From a virus, in the IMG/VR virus record IMGVR_UViG_3300020442_000009, positions 1 through 64,000 of that record: 64,000 bases of DNA. One strand, written 5' to 3'. The notes beneath the pieces were generated by a model. That model was given only the letters and a program-made list of their open reading frames with translations, was not told the DNA's origin and searched no databases. The position numbers and the translations under genes were made by a program. Positions 1 through 7,330 of this stretch are shown piece by piece. Position 1 is the stretch's first letter. Every line of letters starts with the position of its first letter.

Positions 1-80
1 AACCTGTCAATATTTCTAACTGCATACAATGCCATACTGAATCCATGTCTTGCTCCACTATTAAATTCATCGTGCGCCAT
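1..80 (-). CDS. N-terminal fragment of a hypothetical protein
   Basis: ATG at 80 opens a frame that runs off the left edge. Only 26 residues are visible (MAHDEFNSGARHGFSMALYA and a few more). The start overlaps the stop of the upstream gene as TAATG, the coupling used throughout this region. Nothing in the fragment identifies a function. Confidence 0.6.
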   Translation of the reverse strand, partial: MAHDEFNSGARHGFSMALYAVRNIDR

Positions 81-253
81 TATTTATCCCCCCAAAATCC
101 ACAAACGCATGGTTTATCAGATACTTTATCAAATAAATTAAATAATATTTTTTGATTATTAAATATTTTTTGTGCCAATGAATTAATTTGATCGTCACTC
201 AATTCATCATCTACTTCATAAAGAAAATTTTGTATTTGTGTTTCTGTAATCAT
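80..253 (-). CDS. Small hypothetical protein with C-terminal CxC
   Basis: This is a 57-residue acidic protein. It ends in a short cysteine/tryptophan tail (CVCGFWGDK) that resembles the C-termini of other tiny phage proteins but matches no family I know. It is locked into the operon: the ATG overlaps the stop of the preceding membrane protein (ATGA), and its own TAA overlaps the next ATG (TAATG). The overlaps at both ends are the main support for it being a gene. Confidence 0.6.
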   Translation of the reverse strand: MITETQIQNFLYEVDDELSDDQINSLAQKIFNNQKILFNLFDKVSDKPCVCGFWGDK

Positions 254-366
254 TTGTCTGAATCTATGCTAGTAATAATTAAAACAAAAAGCAAGACTAA
301 AATGCACCCAACTAAAACATTAAGTGCATAAAAGACATCAGGAAGAGATTCCAATAATTTTTTCAT
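250..366 (-). CDS. Tiny single-pass membrane protein
   Basis: A 38-residue protein with one clear hydrophobic segment (about residues 12-32, VFYALNVLVGCILVLLFVLI) and a short charged tail. Both ends overlap neighbours by ATGA. It is one of at least eight such micro-membrane proteins in the window. The sequence does not show a function; roles in lysis, superinfection exclusion or host membrane remodelling are possible. Confidence 0.6.
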   Translation of the reverse strand: MKKLLESLPDVFYALNVLVGCILVLLFVLIITSIDSDK

Positions 367-575
367 GTATTTATATTTGATGGATTTAATTGCTTATTTA
401 CATTATGTTGCATACGAAGCATAATGCCATCTACATATCCAAGATTATTAAAATCTGATTGTTCAATATTTGCTCCATTTTCAAGATCGTCAAGTATGCA
501 CTCGCAAGAACTAATAATATCATATAAATAATATTCTTCTTTACTTATATCTTCTCTATTTGCTTCTTCTTTCAT
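363..575 (-). CDS. Hypothetical acidic protein
   Basis: A 70-residue helical, acidic protein starting MKEEANRED. I chose the ATG at 575 over the upstream TTG at 587 because it lies 1 nt after the stop of the upstream gene. It contains a CxC (SSCECI) near residue 23. No family recognised; part of the early-looking small-gene run. Confidence 0.65.
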   Translation of the reverse strand: MKEEANREDISKEEYYLYDIISSCECILDDLENGANIEQSDFNNLGYVDGIMLRMQHNVNKQLNPSNINT

Positions 576-576
576 T

Positions 577-1203
577 TTAAACTGCAATTAAACATTCTTC
601 TTCTTGTTCTTCCATTACTGAATTTGTATGTTTATTGTAACCTAGAACTTCTTCTACTATGAAATTTTTAACTGCTTCAGTTATTTGAACTAATTCATGA
701 AACTCATCAAACCCTAAAGCATTTGAATCTCCTTGCCCACCATAACACATACGATAACCTTCGTAAGCAGGAGCAACATTTTTAGAATAAATTTTTTGCC
801 AACTATGTGTTTTTGGGCATTGCTTCCATTGCCAAGGACTATGAAAGGAATTTAGATATACTAATACATCAAGACTCGATTGTTTGTTACCGACACTATC
901 TTCTCTGCTTGTATAGTCAATGAAATCAATATTAGCAGATGGAAAATTTGTTCTCATCTCTTTCATCTGCACCATAACACCTTTATAATTTTCTTTACTA
1001 TAATAAGGATGACCATTTGGGGAAAAATTTTTGCAACCTGTTCGCTTGCACATCTTCACATCACGATCATTCTTACTTTTCCAAGACAAAATATTCTCGC
1101 TAGGTAAAAGTTTCTTAACTAAAGAATTGCTTTTAAAGATAACATCTTTTGGACTCCAAGTAGACCAATTTACATTTACATTTTCAAAATAATTTTTCAT
1201 CAT
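577..1203 (-). CDS. Hypothetical protein, 208 aa
   Basis: A 208-residue protein rich in aromatic residues and cysteines (CKRTGCKNF near residue 52, later CPKTH and CYGG), with an acidic C-terminus (EEQEEE). The scattered CxxxxC and CP motifs could bind a metal, but no known fold is evident. Two consecutive ATGs (1203 and 1200) are possible starts. It is the first sizeable gene at the left of the window and leads into the small acidic genes. Confidence 0.7.
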   Translation of the reverse strand: MMKNYFENVNVNWSTWSPKDVIFKSNSLVKKLLPSENILSWKSKNDRDVKMCKRTGCKNFSPNGHPYYSKENYKGVMVQMKEMRTNFPSANIDFIDYTSREDSVGNKQSSLDVLVYLNSFHSPWQWKQCPKTHSWQKIYSKNVAPAYEGYRMCYGGQGDSNALGFDEFHELVQITEAVKNFIVEEVLGYNKHTNSVMEEQEEECLIAV

Positions 1204-1221
1204 GTAATCATACTGACAGAG

Positions 1222-1491
1222 TTATTCATTAATGTCAACATTTTTTTCGCTTACATCTGCAATTTTATTGCACAACCATTCCACAAACTCCCTAGTATCA
1301 ATCATTAATCTCTTTGTATTATCTTGTTTTAACCAAAAAGCAAATTGATCTGCATACATTTTATGACGATCTCTAACTTCTTCCAAATCTAATAGCGTAA
1401 ATTTTTTCATGCAATTATCTAAGAAATGTGCTATAATTTTACTTCCTTCTTGAATTTCTCTTATTTCAAACTCTCTATCTTGGTAACTCAT
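1222..1491 (-). CDS. Hypothetical helical protein, 89 aa
   Basis: Charged, predicted mostly helical, with no recognised domain. Its ATG overlaps the stop of the upstream gene, which ends at 1488. It has the size and composition of the early phage host-takeover proteins commonly found in such clusters, but nothing specific supports a role. Confidence 0.65.
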   Translation of the reverse strand: MSYQDREFEIREIQEGSKIIAHFLDNCMKKFTLLDLEEVRDRHKMYADQFAFWLKQDNTKRLMIDTREFVEWLCNKIADVSEKNVDINE

Positions 1492-1679
1492 TTTTCAACT
1501 CCTACAACAATATCCTCAATTAAATTTTTTATATGGTCATCAATAGACTCGCATATTGCATCGGCAATCATTAGTTGTGCAGATTCTGATTGTAAATTAA
1601 TTTGACAAGAACCTGTATTAGTGCAAGCAATAGATTTTATTGTATTTAAAATTAAACTATGTATATCTTCATTAACCAT
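1488..1679 (-). CDS. Hypothetical protein, 63 aa
   Basis: A 63-residue protein with a helical, weakly hydrophobic C-terminus (IKNLIEDIVVGVEK). Start ATG at 1679 lies 1 nt after the stop of the upstream 59-aa gene, and its stop overlaps the next start. No homologue recognised. Confidence 0.6.
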   Translation of the reverse strand: MVNEDIHSLILNTIKSIACTNTGSCQINLQSESAQLMIADAICESIDDHIKNLIEDIVVGVEK

Positions 1680-1680
1680 A

Positions 1681-1860
1681 CTAAATTATATTTGAAATAT
1701 GTCCTGTTTCTTCTGTTGTGTAATTTGCAAAATGATAACCATGATCTGTATAAAATCCTTCTATTATTTCACAGGCATCTAATACTAATTGATTTCCCTC
1801 ACCTAATGCAGAAGACTCTGCTTCATTTAAAACTAATTCTAATGCTTTTTCAAGATTCAT
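1681..1860 (-). CDS. Small hypothetical protein, 59 aa
   Basis: Start MNLEKALELVLNEAES, ending TAG at 1681-1683. It fills the gap between its neighbours exactly, with 1-nt spacing on both sides. The N-terminal half is predicted amphipathic helix. No recognised function. Confidence 0.6.
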   Translation of the reverse strand: MNLEKALELVLNEAESSALGEGNQLVLDACEIIEGFYTDHGYHFANYTTEETGHISNII

Positions 1861-1861
1861 A

Positions 1862-2596
1862 TTATTTATTATTTAATTCTAGTATTTGTTTATTTGCTCT
1901 TTCAGCAAAATTTAACATTTCAGTTTTAGTTAAAATTTTATCTAACTTAAATATCATTTGTTGTTGCTCAAGAAAATCCTGCAAATTCTGATTTCTAATA
2001 GGAGAATATGTATTTTTAGTTTGTCTATTAGAATTTTCAGATGCAGTTTTCTTTTGGTGAAACTCTGTTAGTAACCATTGTATATTTTCTAAATGATAAT
2101 GCAAGCCTTTTTGTTTGTCTGCTTCTGCCCAATCATTTCGACGCACCCTATGGTCTACATCTAGTCTTGCCATCACTTCCAAATTATTTTCATTTTGACC
2201 ATGATGTAAAAATGTACTAGCAACTACTCTATGAATTGCAACTGCACAACGTTTTGGCTTTATTGAAGCATCAGAGCATACATTGACAAATTCATTTTTA
2301 GATATATTGCAAACTTTATAATTAAAAACTCCATTACTATTTTTACCTTGATGTGTTGCGCCTTTCCCATTAACTCTTATCATATCACCACTCTTGGAAA
2401 TTTTATAAATAGATGCAAACTTTTCTTTTACTTGTTTTTGTTTTTCTTTAGGAGTATTCCCCCACCACATAGTGTCTTGTTGGTTTTTTTTCCTAGATTT
2501 AGTCCAAGTCCATTCACAATTTGCATCATAGAATTTTACCCCTTCAATAGTTGCAAAATAAGATAATTCTTTTTCTTTCTTTAATATTCTTTTCAT
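1862..2596 (-). CDS. HNH-type homing endonuclease-like protein
   Basis: A 244-residue protein with a phage-type HNH arrangement: AIHRVVASTFL (H122), then VDHRV (D148, H149), and NIQWLL (N171) matching the final Asn helix. The N-terminal half has the beta-rich NUMOD-like look common in free-standing HNH homing endonucleases. The C-terminal third (from about residue 185) is a polar helical tail, probably for DNA binding. It sits inside the small-gene operon, as mobile endonuclease genes often do. Family assignment rests on motifs only. Confidence 0.75.
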   Translation of the reverse strand: MKRILKKEKELSYFATIEGVKFYDANCEWTWTKSRKKNQQDTMWWGNTPKEKQKQVKEKFASIYKISKSGDMIRVNGKGATHQGKNSNGVFNYKVCNISKNEFVNVCSDASIKPKRCAVAIHRVVASTFLHHGQNENNLEVMARLDVDHRVRRNDWAEADKQKGLHYHLENIQWLLTEFHQKKTASENSNRQTKNTYSPIRNQNLQDFLEQQQMIFKLDKILTKTEMLNFAERANKQILELNNK

Positions 2597-2597
2597 A

Positions 2598-2813
2598 TTA
2601 TTTTGTATTCCAATTTTTTAATTCACCAAAAGTTCTTTCCCATTCTTCTCTTACTTGAACATCAAAAATTTCATCAAGAGGTTCAACTCCATACATTAAC
2701 ATATCAATAATATCTGAAACACTCATATTCATTGCTTCGTATTCTGCAAGGTCATATCTCATTTCGTCAATGGTAGGATTGCCTTCTCGCATTTCTCTTT
2801 GTGTTGTTCTCAT
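2598..2813 (-). CDS. Hypothetical acidic protein, 71 aa
   Basis: Highly acidic, methionine-rich protein (SVSDIIDMLMYGVEPLDEIF) with predicted helices and no known domain. The ATG overlaps the TGA of the upstream gene. Acidic proteins of this size are often phage inhibitors or DNA mimics, but there is no direct evidence here. Confidence 0.65.
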   Translation of the reverse strand: MRTTQREMREGNPTIDEMRYDLAEYEAMNMSVSDIIDMLMYGVEPLDEIFDVQVREEWERTFGELKNWNTK

Positions 2814-3016
2814 GTTTTTTCTCCTTCTTGTGTTGCTACTATCAATAACTTAACATCTTCACCATCTCCTGTCAAGCCTAATTCTTCGACAATTTGCCCA
2901 AATATTGCTCCATCAGAAGGATCAATACTAATCCATGCACAATTTCCATGATCGTTAGAAACTATATCCCACTCATGCTCTAGCAATCTAGCTTTTTGAT
3001 ATTTAGTTAATTTCAT
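2810..3016 (-). CDS. Hypothetical protein, 68 aa
   Basis: Mixed alpha/beta composition (MKLTKYQKARLLEHEWD at the N-terminus, then a strand-rich middle). Overlaps the upstream gene by 14 bp and the downstream gene by 4 bp. Unrecognised. Confidence 0.65.
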   Translation of the reverse strand: MKLTKYQKARLLEHEWDIVSNDHGNCAWISIDPSDGAIFGQIVEELGLTGDGEDVKLLIVATQEGEKT

Positions 3017-3227
3017 AATCCTTTAGTTCTTCTAGTTGTTCATATAAGTCATCTATATGCTTTTCTATTCTAGCAATAGTTTCAACTTCATTTGGCTCTC
3101 TTAGGTGAAAATGTTCTAATTCTGCTTCTAAGTCTCTAATATGCAAGAAAGTGTCTTTGCACATTTGCTTTCTTTCTTCTTCAGTTTTTAAACCCTCTAA
3201 TGCTTTACTATTCATATCTTCTGTCAT
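3003..3227 (-). CDS. Hypothetical coiled-coil protein
   Basis: A 74-residue, nearly all-helical charged protein (heptad-like run through DLEAELEHFH and EKHIDDLYEQLEEL). The start is uncertain: in-frame ATGs exist at 3251, 3227 and 3215. I prefer 3227 or 3215 because they reduce overlap with the upstream gene, which stops at 3208. No Shine-Dalgarno sequence settles it. Confidence 0.6.
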   Translation of the reverse strand: MTEDMNSKALEGLKTEEERKQMCKDTFLHIRDLEAELEHFHLREPNEVETIARIEKHIDDLYEQLEELKDYEIN

Positions 3228-3468
3228 AAATTCTATCATCTCTTTCGTCATCTAATTTAGACCAATCGACTTCATCGGCTTTTATTTTCCATGCAATTTC
3301 TCCATTTGTAGGATCAGCATATTCAATACTAAAATCACAATCGTCAAGAGTTTTATATGGATCATACTCTCGCACTATTTGCTCTGCCTCATCTCGACTT
3401 TCTGCTTCGACATAAAAACAATTAATTATTTTTATTCCAACACAATATTCTCTTTTTTTATTATTCAT
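3208..3468 (-). CDS. DpnD/PcfM-like small protein
   Basis: An 86-residue protein whose first half has a beta strand followed by an (E/D)A-(E/D)-S-x-(D/E)EA helix (FYVEAESRDEAEQIV), the signature of the DpnD/PcfM-like family of small phage and conjugative-element proteins of unknown function. Two further copies of the motif occur in this region (3461-3649 and 6679-6876). The C-terminal half is acidic and unrelated to them. Confidence 0.65.
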   Translation of the reverse strand: MNNKKREYCVGIKIINCFYVEAESRDEAEQIVREYDPYKTLDDCDFSIEYADPTNGEIAWKIKADEVDWSKLDDERDDRIYDRRYE

Positions 3469-3649
3469 TTTTTTCTTGTTCTTCTACAAAACTAAGTTCT
3501 GCATTAAGTTTCCACACTTTCGGAATTTCCCAATCAGCATCAACTTCATCCATTGCCCTATCTACTGCATCATCTGCTGATTCTGCATCAATAAAATAAG
3601 TGCGATAAGTTGTACCCATTATTTCTACTTCATACGTCTTCATCTTCAA
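3461..3649 (-). CDS. DpnD/PcfM-like small protein
   Basis: A 62-residue protein with strand YEVEIMGTTYRTYFIDAES followed by the DDAVDRAMDEV helix, the same fold signature as its downstream neighbour at 3208-3468, with which it overlaps by 8 bp. It is probably a tandem paralogue. Function unknown. Confidence 0.65.
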   Translation of the reverse strand: MKMKTYEVEIMGTTYRTYFIDAESADDAVDRAMDEVDADWEIPKVWKLNAELSFVEEQEKNE

Positions 3650-3926
3650 TATCCTTTAGTTTAGATTTTATTGCTTCTTCGCATAATTGATTAAATGTTA
3701 TTCCTTTTTCATGCGCGAATATCATATATCTTAGCAAATCGTCCTTATCAATGTCAAGCGAAATAGTTTCATATTTTACTTTTTTAATAATAAATGCGTC
3801 ATCTTGTGGGATAAACTTTAACTCATCCCCCACTTCCCAACCCAATCTATCTAGTAATTCATTAGGCAAACGAAAATATAATTCTCCATCAAAACTTTCT
3901 TTAACTTCTAATTCTGTTACTTTCAT
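3630..3926 (-). CDS. AbrB/MazE-like DNA-binding regulator
   Basis: A 98-residue protein. Residues about 10-48 fit a swapped-hairpin AbrB/MazE domain (GELYFRLPNELLDRLGWEVG followed by DELKFIP and an aliphatic strand). The C-terminal half is helical (ITFNQLCEEAIKSKL), like antitoxins or transition-state regulators. No toxin gene is recognised beside it, so a phage transcriptional regulator is as likely as an antitoxin. Confidence 0.65.
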   Translation of the reverse strand: MKVTELEVKESFDGELYFRLPNELLDRLGWEVGDELKFIPQDDAFIIKKVKYETISLDIDKDDLLRYMIFAHEKGITFNQLCEEAIKSKLKDIEDEDV

Positions 3927-4195
3927 GTCAGTTGGTTGTACATATTATGTTGCCAATCTTCTACTTTTTTTTGTTTATCTTCTTTAAGGTGACCTTGCAT
4001 ATTGTCATTCCTCTCTTCTTCAGTAAACCATTGATACTCGGTATTAAACATATCGTCTACATTGCTTGGATGGAATCCTGCATTGACAAGTAGACCTTTA
4101 AACTGCTCTACCAATTCATTCAAATTTGTACCATCAAATGATTCATCTGATTCAACACTATAAGTTTTTTCATGTAATGTAAGTGATAATTTCAT
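3923..4195 (-). CDS. Hypothetical protein, 90 aa
   Basis: Starts MKLSLTLHEKTYSVES. The N-terminal 55 residues look like a compact beta-alpha unit ending in a helix (NELVEQFKGLLVNAGFHP), followed by a very polar helical tail rich in Gln, Asn and Lys. It overlaps both neighbours by 4 bp. Not recognised. Confidence 0.6.
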   Translation of the reverse strand: MKLSLTLHEKTYSVESDESFDGTNLNELVEQFKGLLVNAGFHPSNVDDMFNTEYQWFTEEERNDNMQGHLKEDKQKKVEDWQHNMYNQLT

Positions 4196-4602
4196 TTTAT
4201 ATAATTTCCTTTTTCTGCCATAACTTTACTACCCCAATGCAATGGTTCGTCATCATTTAAATCGCAAGCAATTTCTATGTTAGAAACATTATGCCATGCT
4301 TGGTCTGCATAAATAGTACCATCGGCATTAAGACTTGGTTTTTTAAATTTTTTATTGCAATTATTTTGAATATGTCTATCAATAAGCTCAATGTCATCAG
4401 CAATGCAAGCCAAACGATGTCTAAGTTCAAAATTTTCTTTCAACAATCTTTCCATATTTTCCTTATGTATTCTTTGCTCGACTTCATTTAGATAAGTACA
4501 AGCAGAATCAAGAGTCAAGTCAGATGTCTTTGCTTTTTCTGCAAGTGTCTGCTTAACAGAATCTTCGTAAGTTGGATAATCGTCTCCTATAATTTCTTTC
4601 AT
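4192..4602 (-). CDS. Hypothetical coiled-coil protein, 136 aa
   Basis: The central part (about residues 40-85) is a continuous heptad-like helix (NMERLLKENFELRHRL). The C-terminal 50 residues form a separate polar domain ending WGSKVMAEKG. No known domain. It lies 3 nt downstream of the 4606-4962 gene in the same unit. Confidence 0.65.
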   Translation of the reverse strand: MKEIIGDDYPTYEDSVKQTLAEKAKTSDLTLDSACTYLNEVEQRIHKENMERLLKENFELRHRLACIADDIELIDRHIQNNCNKKFKKPSLNADGTIYADQAWHNVSNIEIACDLNDDEPLHWGSKVMAEKGNYIK

Positions 4603-4605
4603 AAT

Positions 4606-4962
4606 TTATTCCTCGTAAATATAAATAGGAGTATATTCCCCTATGTAAGCGCCGTCAACATTAAAATCAAAAAACTCTCTTGCTTCTTCCTCTGTCATTC
4701 CATCTCTCTCGATAAAAGTTTCAACAATTTTATTAACAGAGTAAACTACTTTACCCTTTGTGTCAATACCTAAAATTGACTCATCAAGCCCATCGGCAAA
4801 CATTGCCTCTTCATTCGCTTGTAGACACATCTCTTTCATTAACCTAATCCTTTCGGAATGTTCTAGTCTCATTTGTTCTATTGTTTCATCCATTTCTTCA
4901 CCCTCATTTGCTCTTAGATTTTTTAAATCTTCTATTGCTTTAAATTTAATATTTGCTAACAT
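4606..4962 (-). CDS. Hypothetical acidic protein, 118 aa
   Basis: Strongly acidic with a long N-terminal helix. It is the first gene of a transcription unit: the promoter at 4970-4998 (TTGACA, 17-bp spacer, TATTGT) ends 7 nt before the ATG at 4962, so the mRNA should be nearly leaderless. Genes down to the left edge follow without an obvious terminator. Function unknown. Confidence 0.65.
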   Translation of the reverse strand: MLANIKFKAIEDLKNLRANEGEEMDETIEQMRLEHSERIRLMKEMCLQANEEAMFADGLDESILGIDTKGKVVYSVNKIVETFIERDGMTEEEAREFFDFNVDGAYIGEYTPIYIYEE

Positions 4963-4969
4963 AATGAAA

Positions 4970-4998
4970 ACAATAAACTATAAATTATAAATTGTCAA
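4970..4998 (-). promoter_or_regulatory. Sigma70-like promoter, near-leaderless
   Basis: Minus strand: -35 TTGACA (4998-4993), 17-bp spacer, -10 TATTGT (4975-4970), 7 nt to the ATG at 4962. Drives the leftmost small-gene operon. Confidence 0.65.
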
Positions 4999-5291
4999 GA
5001 ATTTATTTTAGGCAACCCTGTTTTCTTTCTGCACTTTACATTTGATTTATACATCTCTTGTTGATGTTTAAGTTCTCTGTCATCTTGTTGCAACAAGCGA
5101 ATTGCTTTATCTTCTGTCATATTTTTATGAAGAATTTGATTTACAAATAATTGTATATTTCTAGTCGTAAGACGATAGGGATGACTTCTACAAAGAAATT
5201 TATAAAACTTCCCACTAATTTTGCCATGCTTTACTTTTTTATAAAGAAACCTTCTGTAATTGCAATTTCTAGTATTATGTAAAGTTTTCAT
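4995..5291 (-). CDS. Small basic protein, 98 aa
   Basis: A very basic protein (many Lys/Arg, RRFLYKKVKHGKISG near the start), unlike the acidic genes around it, so probably nucleic-acid binding. Its 3' end overlaps the -35 box of the next promoter, so that promoter sits inside this coding end. No domain recognised. Confidence 0.6.
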   Translation of the reverse strand: MKTLHNTRNCNYRRFLYKKVKHGKISGKFYKFLCRSHPYRLTTRNIQLFVNQILHKNMTEDKAIRLLQQDDRELKHQQEMYKSNVKCRKKTGLPKINS

Positions 5292-5497
5292 TTATTTAAT
5301 TTTTTTAATAAATACTCTGCCTCTGTTATTGCTCTATCATAATTACCTTGATCCATGAAAAATTCAAGACTTTTAAGTACATCAAAACAGGATTCTTTTT
5401 CTTCTTCTGATTGAAATTGTTTAGTATTTGCAATAGCATCAACTATTTTTTCAGTCAACTCAAGTAATTTTTGTTCTTGTTTACTCATTAATTCCAA
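5288..5497 (-). CDS. Hypothetical helical protein, 69 aa
   Basis: Predicted helical hairpin (KQEQKLLELTEKIVDAIA, then EAEYLLKKLNK). 4-bp overlap with the basic gene downstream and 10-bp overlap with the upstream gene. No known family. Confidence 0.6.
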   Translation of the reverse strand: MELMSKQEQKLLELTEKIVDAIANTKQFQSEEEKESCFDVLKSLEFFMDQGNYDRAITEAEYLLKKLNK

Positions 5498-5766
5498 TCA
5501 AAATCTGCTGATATTGCAAAAGCCAATCTATCTTTCCAAGGATTGCCATATTGATCTTTTTGAGTAGGATCGGTAATCTTTACTATAATATTTGCACCCC
5601 AATCATTTAACTCTTCTCCATCGGTACAATAATCACAATCAATATTTAATGTAGCAGTATCCTCTACGTGAACATCTTCTTTGTAATCAAGAAACCAAAC
5701 AGGGACAGATAAACCTTCTTCCACTAAATCATCTCTAATTGTTAAATGACTATTTTTTGCACTCAT
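5488..5766 (-). CDS. Hypothetical acidic beta-rich protein
   Basis: A 92-residue protein rich in Asp and aromatics, with CDYC near residue 46 and a strand-rich C-terminus ending ISADFDWN. Unrecognised. Overlaps the next upstream gene by ATGA. Confidence 0.6.
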   Translation of the reverse strand: MSAKNSHLTIRDDLVEEGLSVPVWFLDYKEDVHVEDTATLNIDCDYCTDGEELNDWGANIIVKITDPTQKDQYGNPWKDRLAFAISADFDWN

Positions 5767-5990
5767 TCAAATATATCTCCTTTATAATAATTAAATCCTT
5801 CTAATTGATTTTCAGCTTCGTGATTCAACTTATAAAGATTAACTGAAATTGTATCATCATGATTATTGATATGCAAAGAATATCCATCTATTGTAATCCA
5901 TGCAGTTTTACCTGTCAAGACAAAATCTTCCCCACTACCATTAGCTAGTTGAATTGTCATGTCTTCACTTGCTACTATATTATTTTGCAT
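5763..5990 (-). CDS. Hypothetical beta-rich protein, 75 aa
   Basis: Short strand-rich protein (TAWITIDGYSLHINNHDDTI). Its N-terminus overlaps the end of the upstream gene by 11 bp. No family recognised. Confidence 0.6.
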   Translation of the reverse strand: MQNNIVASEDMTIQLANGSGEDFVLTGKTAWITIDGYSLHINNHDDTISVNLYKLNHEAENQLEGFNYYKGDIFE

Positions 5991-6654
5991 ATTCTTTTTT
6001 CTCCATTAATTTTTTAATTTCATCACTTGCATTTGCCCAATAAGAACTTTTCATATCATCAGTCTGATGGCGTCTTTCTGCTTGAACCATTCTCATACCA
6101 TAATGATGCCATACTTTGCATATCTTGTCAATATTTTTATCATTAGGCTTTACTTTAAAATGATTCCAACATTTTTCTCCATCAATAGTTTCTGTCTCTA
6201 TCCATTCAGCAGGAAAACCTTGAGAAAAATACATTAAATAATTGTCATCTGCAAACTTCATAGCAAGAGATACAAAACTATCTTCTCGCTCATGCGACTC
6301 GTAAAGGTCGGCATCTTCATACCAAGACTCATGGACACTAATTTCAAATTGAAAAGTATCTTTAATTGCAACGTATTCTTGTTCCCACTTTTGGCGATTA
6401 TCGTCACCATGTTCTAATATGTCAAGGGTATGAGCTTTGCCATACCATTTCATATGCTTCATGACAGGACTTGCATAGATAATTTTTTGAAACTCTCTAA
6501 GAAGTTCTGCATTTGACTTTTCAGTCATTGATGTTCTTCTAAAACTTACTGATAAACCTTCTCCACTCATAGTACAAAAAATATTATTAAACTGATAGTT
6601 AGTATATTGATTCCAATAATGTAAGTCAACAATAAAATATCTTTTATTGTCCAA
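5980..6654 (-). CDS. Hypothetical protein, 224 aa, TTG start
   Basis: Begins with TTG at 6654 (DNKRYFIVDLHYW); the only nearby upstream ATG, at 6658, is out of frame and terminates after four codons. Mixed alpha/beta, many Trp, Tyr and acidic residues, no recognised motif. If the TTG is wrong, the next in-frame ATG is MSGEGL about 28 codons in. Confidence 0.65.
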   Translation of the reverse strand: MDNKRYFIVDLHYWNQYTNYQFNNIFCTMSGEGLSVSFRRTSMTEKSNAELLREFQKIIYASPVMKHMKWYGKAHTLDILEHGDDNRQKWEQEYVAIKDTFQFEISVHESWYEDADLYESHEREDSFVSLAMKFADDNYLMYFSQGFPAEWIETETIDGEKCWNHFKVKPNDKNIDKICKVWHHYGMRMVQAERRHQTDDMKSSYWANASDEIKKLMEKKEYAK

Positions 6655-6678
6655 CCATTTTCTTTGAAATCTTTATCA

Positions 6679-6876
6679 TCAAACTGATTCATTATTCCAA
6701 GTTTCTTCAAGAATAGCATTTTGATAGTCTTTGCGAGTCATGTCACAAAGTTCACCCACAATGTCCATGCCCCCTTCTTCTTCCAATAGTTGTCTTGCCT
6801 CTTCCTCGCTATCAGCATTTACCTCGTAAACATAAGTAGCAGGAACACTAAATATATAAGTATTACTCATCTTCAA
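6679..6876 (-). CDS. DpnD/PcfM-like small protein
   Basis: A 65-residue protein with a VYEVNADSEEEARQLLEEE segment, the third copy of the beta-strand plus acidic-helix signature also found at 3208-3468 and 3461-3649. Starts MKMSNTY (ATG at 6876, alternative at 6870). Overlaps the upstream gene by 14 bp. Function unknown. Confidence 0.65.
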   Translation of the reverse strand: MKMSNTYIFSVPATYVYEVNADSEEEARQLLEEEGGMDIVGELCDMTRKDYQNAILEETWNNESV

Positions 6877-7255
6877 ATTCTACCTCAAAATTTCCATAAC
6901 TTTTATTATAACTAAATAGATAATGATCTCTACTTGTATCTATTTGATGATATTTACTTTCTTCATTTGGTGGATCAACTGCATAGGCACAAACATCCCA
7001 AGACCATTCGCTTGGATCGCCATATTTATATTCACCATCCTCGGTAAATTCTCCAACCTCATCGCCACAATAAATATTGTAATCTATGTAAGTGCCATCT
7101 TCTAGTTTATAACTATTCCAATAATCAAAGTTATCTCCATCAGTTTTAACTTCAGCATTAAGCTCAACTTTTTTAATATGAGTTAATGCTAGATCAATTA
7201 TCGCAAGCCTAGCACTAGCAGGGACTCTCCATCGTTCTTCTACTTCTAATTTCAT
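6863..7255 (-). CDS. Hypothetical acidic protein, 130 aa
   Basis: Acidic, aromatic-rich (GDPSEWSWDVCAYAVDPPNE). It is first in its transcription unit: promoter 7265-7293 has TTGACA, 17 bp, TAGGAT, with 9 nt to the ATG at 7255. No recognised domain. Confidence 0.65.
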   Translation of the reverse strand: MKLEVEERWRVPASARLAIIDLALTHIKKVELNAEVKTDGDNFDYWNSYKLEDGTYIDYNIYCGDEVGEFTEDGEYKYGDPSEWSWDVCAYAVDPPNEESKYHQIDTSRDHYLFSYNKSYGNFEVEFEDE

Positions 7256-7264
7256 AATCCATGT

Positions 7265-7293
7265 ATCCTAAGTTAATTATTTTATAATGTCAA
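7265..7293 (-). promoter_or_regulatory. Sigma70-like promoter
   Basis: Minus strand: TTGACA (7293-7288), 17-bp spacer, TAGGAT (7270-7265), 9 nt from the ATG at 7255. The -10 matches consensus at four of six positions. Confidence 0.5.
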
Positions 7294-7330
7294 ACACAAA
7301 CTAAAATATTATCACAATATGATACCTTCA

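Noticed and set aside
1203-1245. TTGACA and TATGAT upstream of the 577-1203 gene
   Set aside because: The spacer would be 20 bp; at 17 bp the -10 is poor. Unlike the other promoters it does not fit, so it is not listed.
3630-4195. A type II toxin-antitoxin pair with the AbrB/MazE-like protein
   Set aside because: Neither neighbour resembles MazF or another known toxin, so the regulator is described alone.
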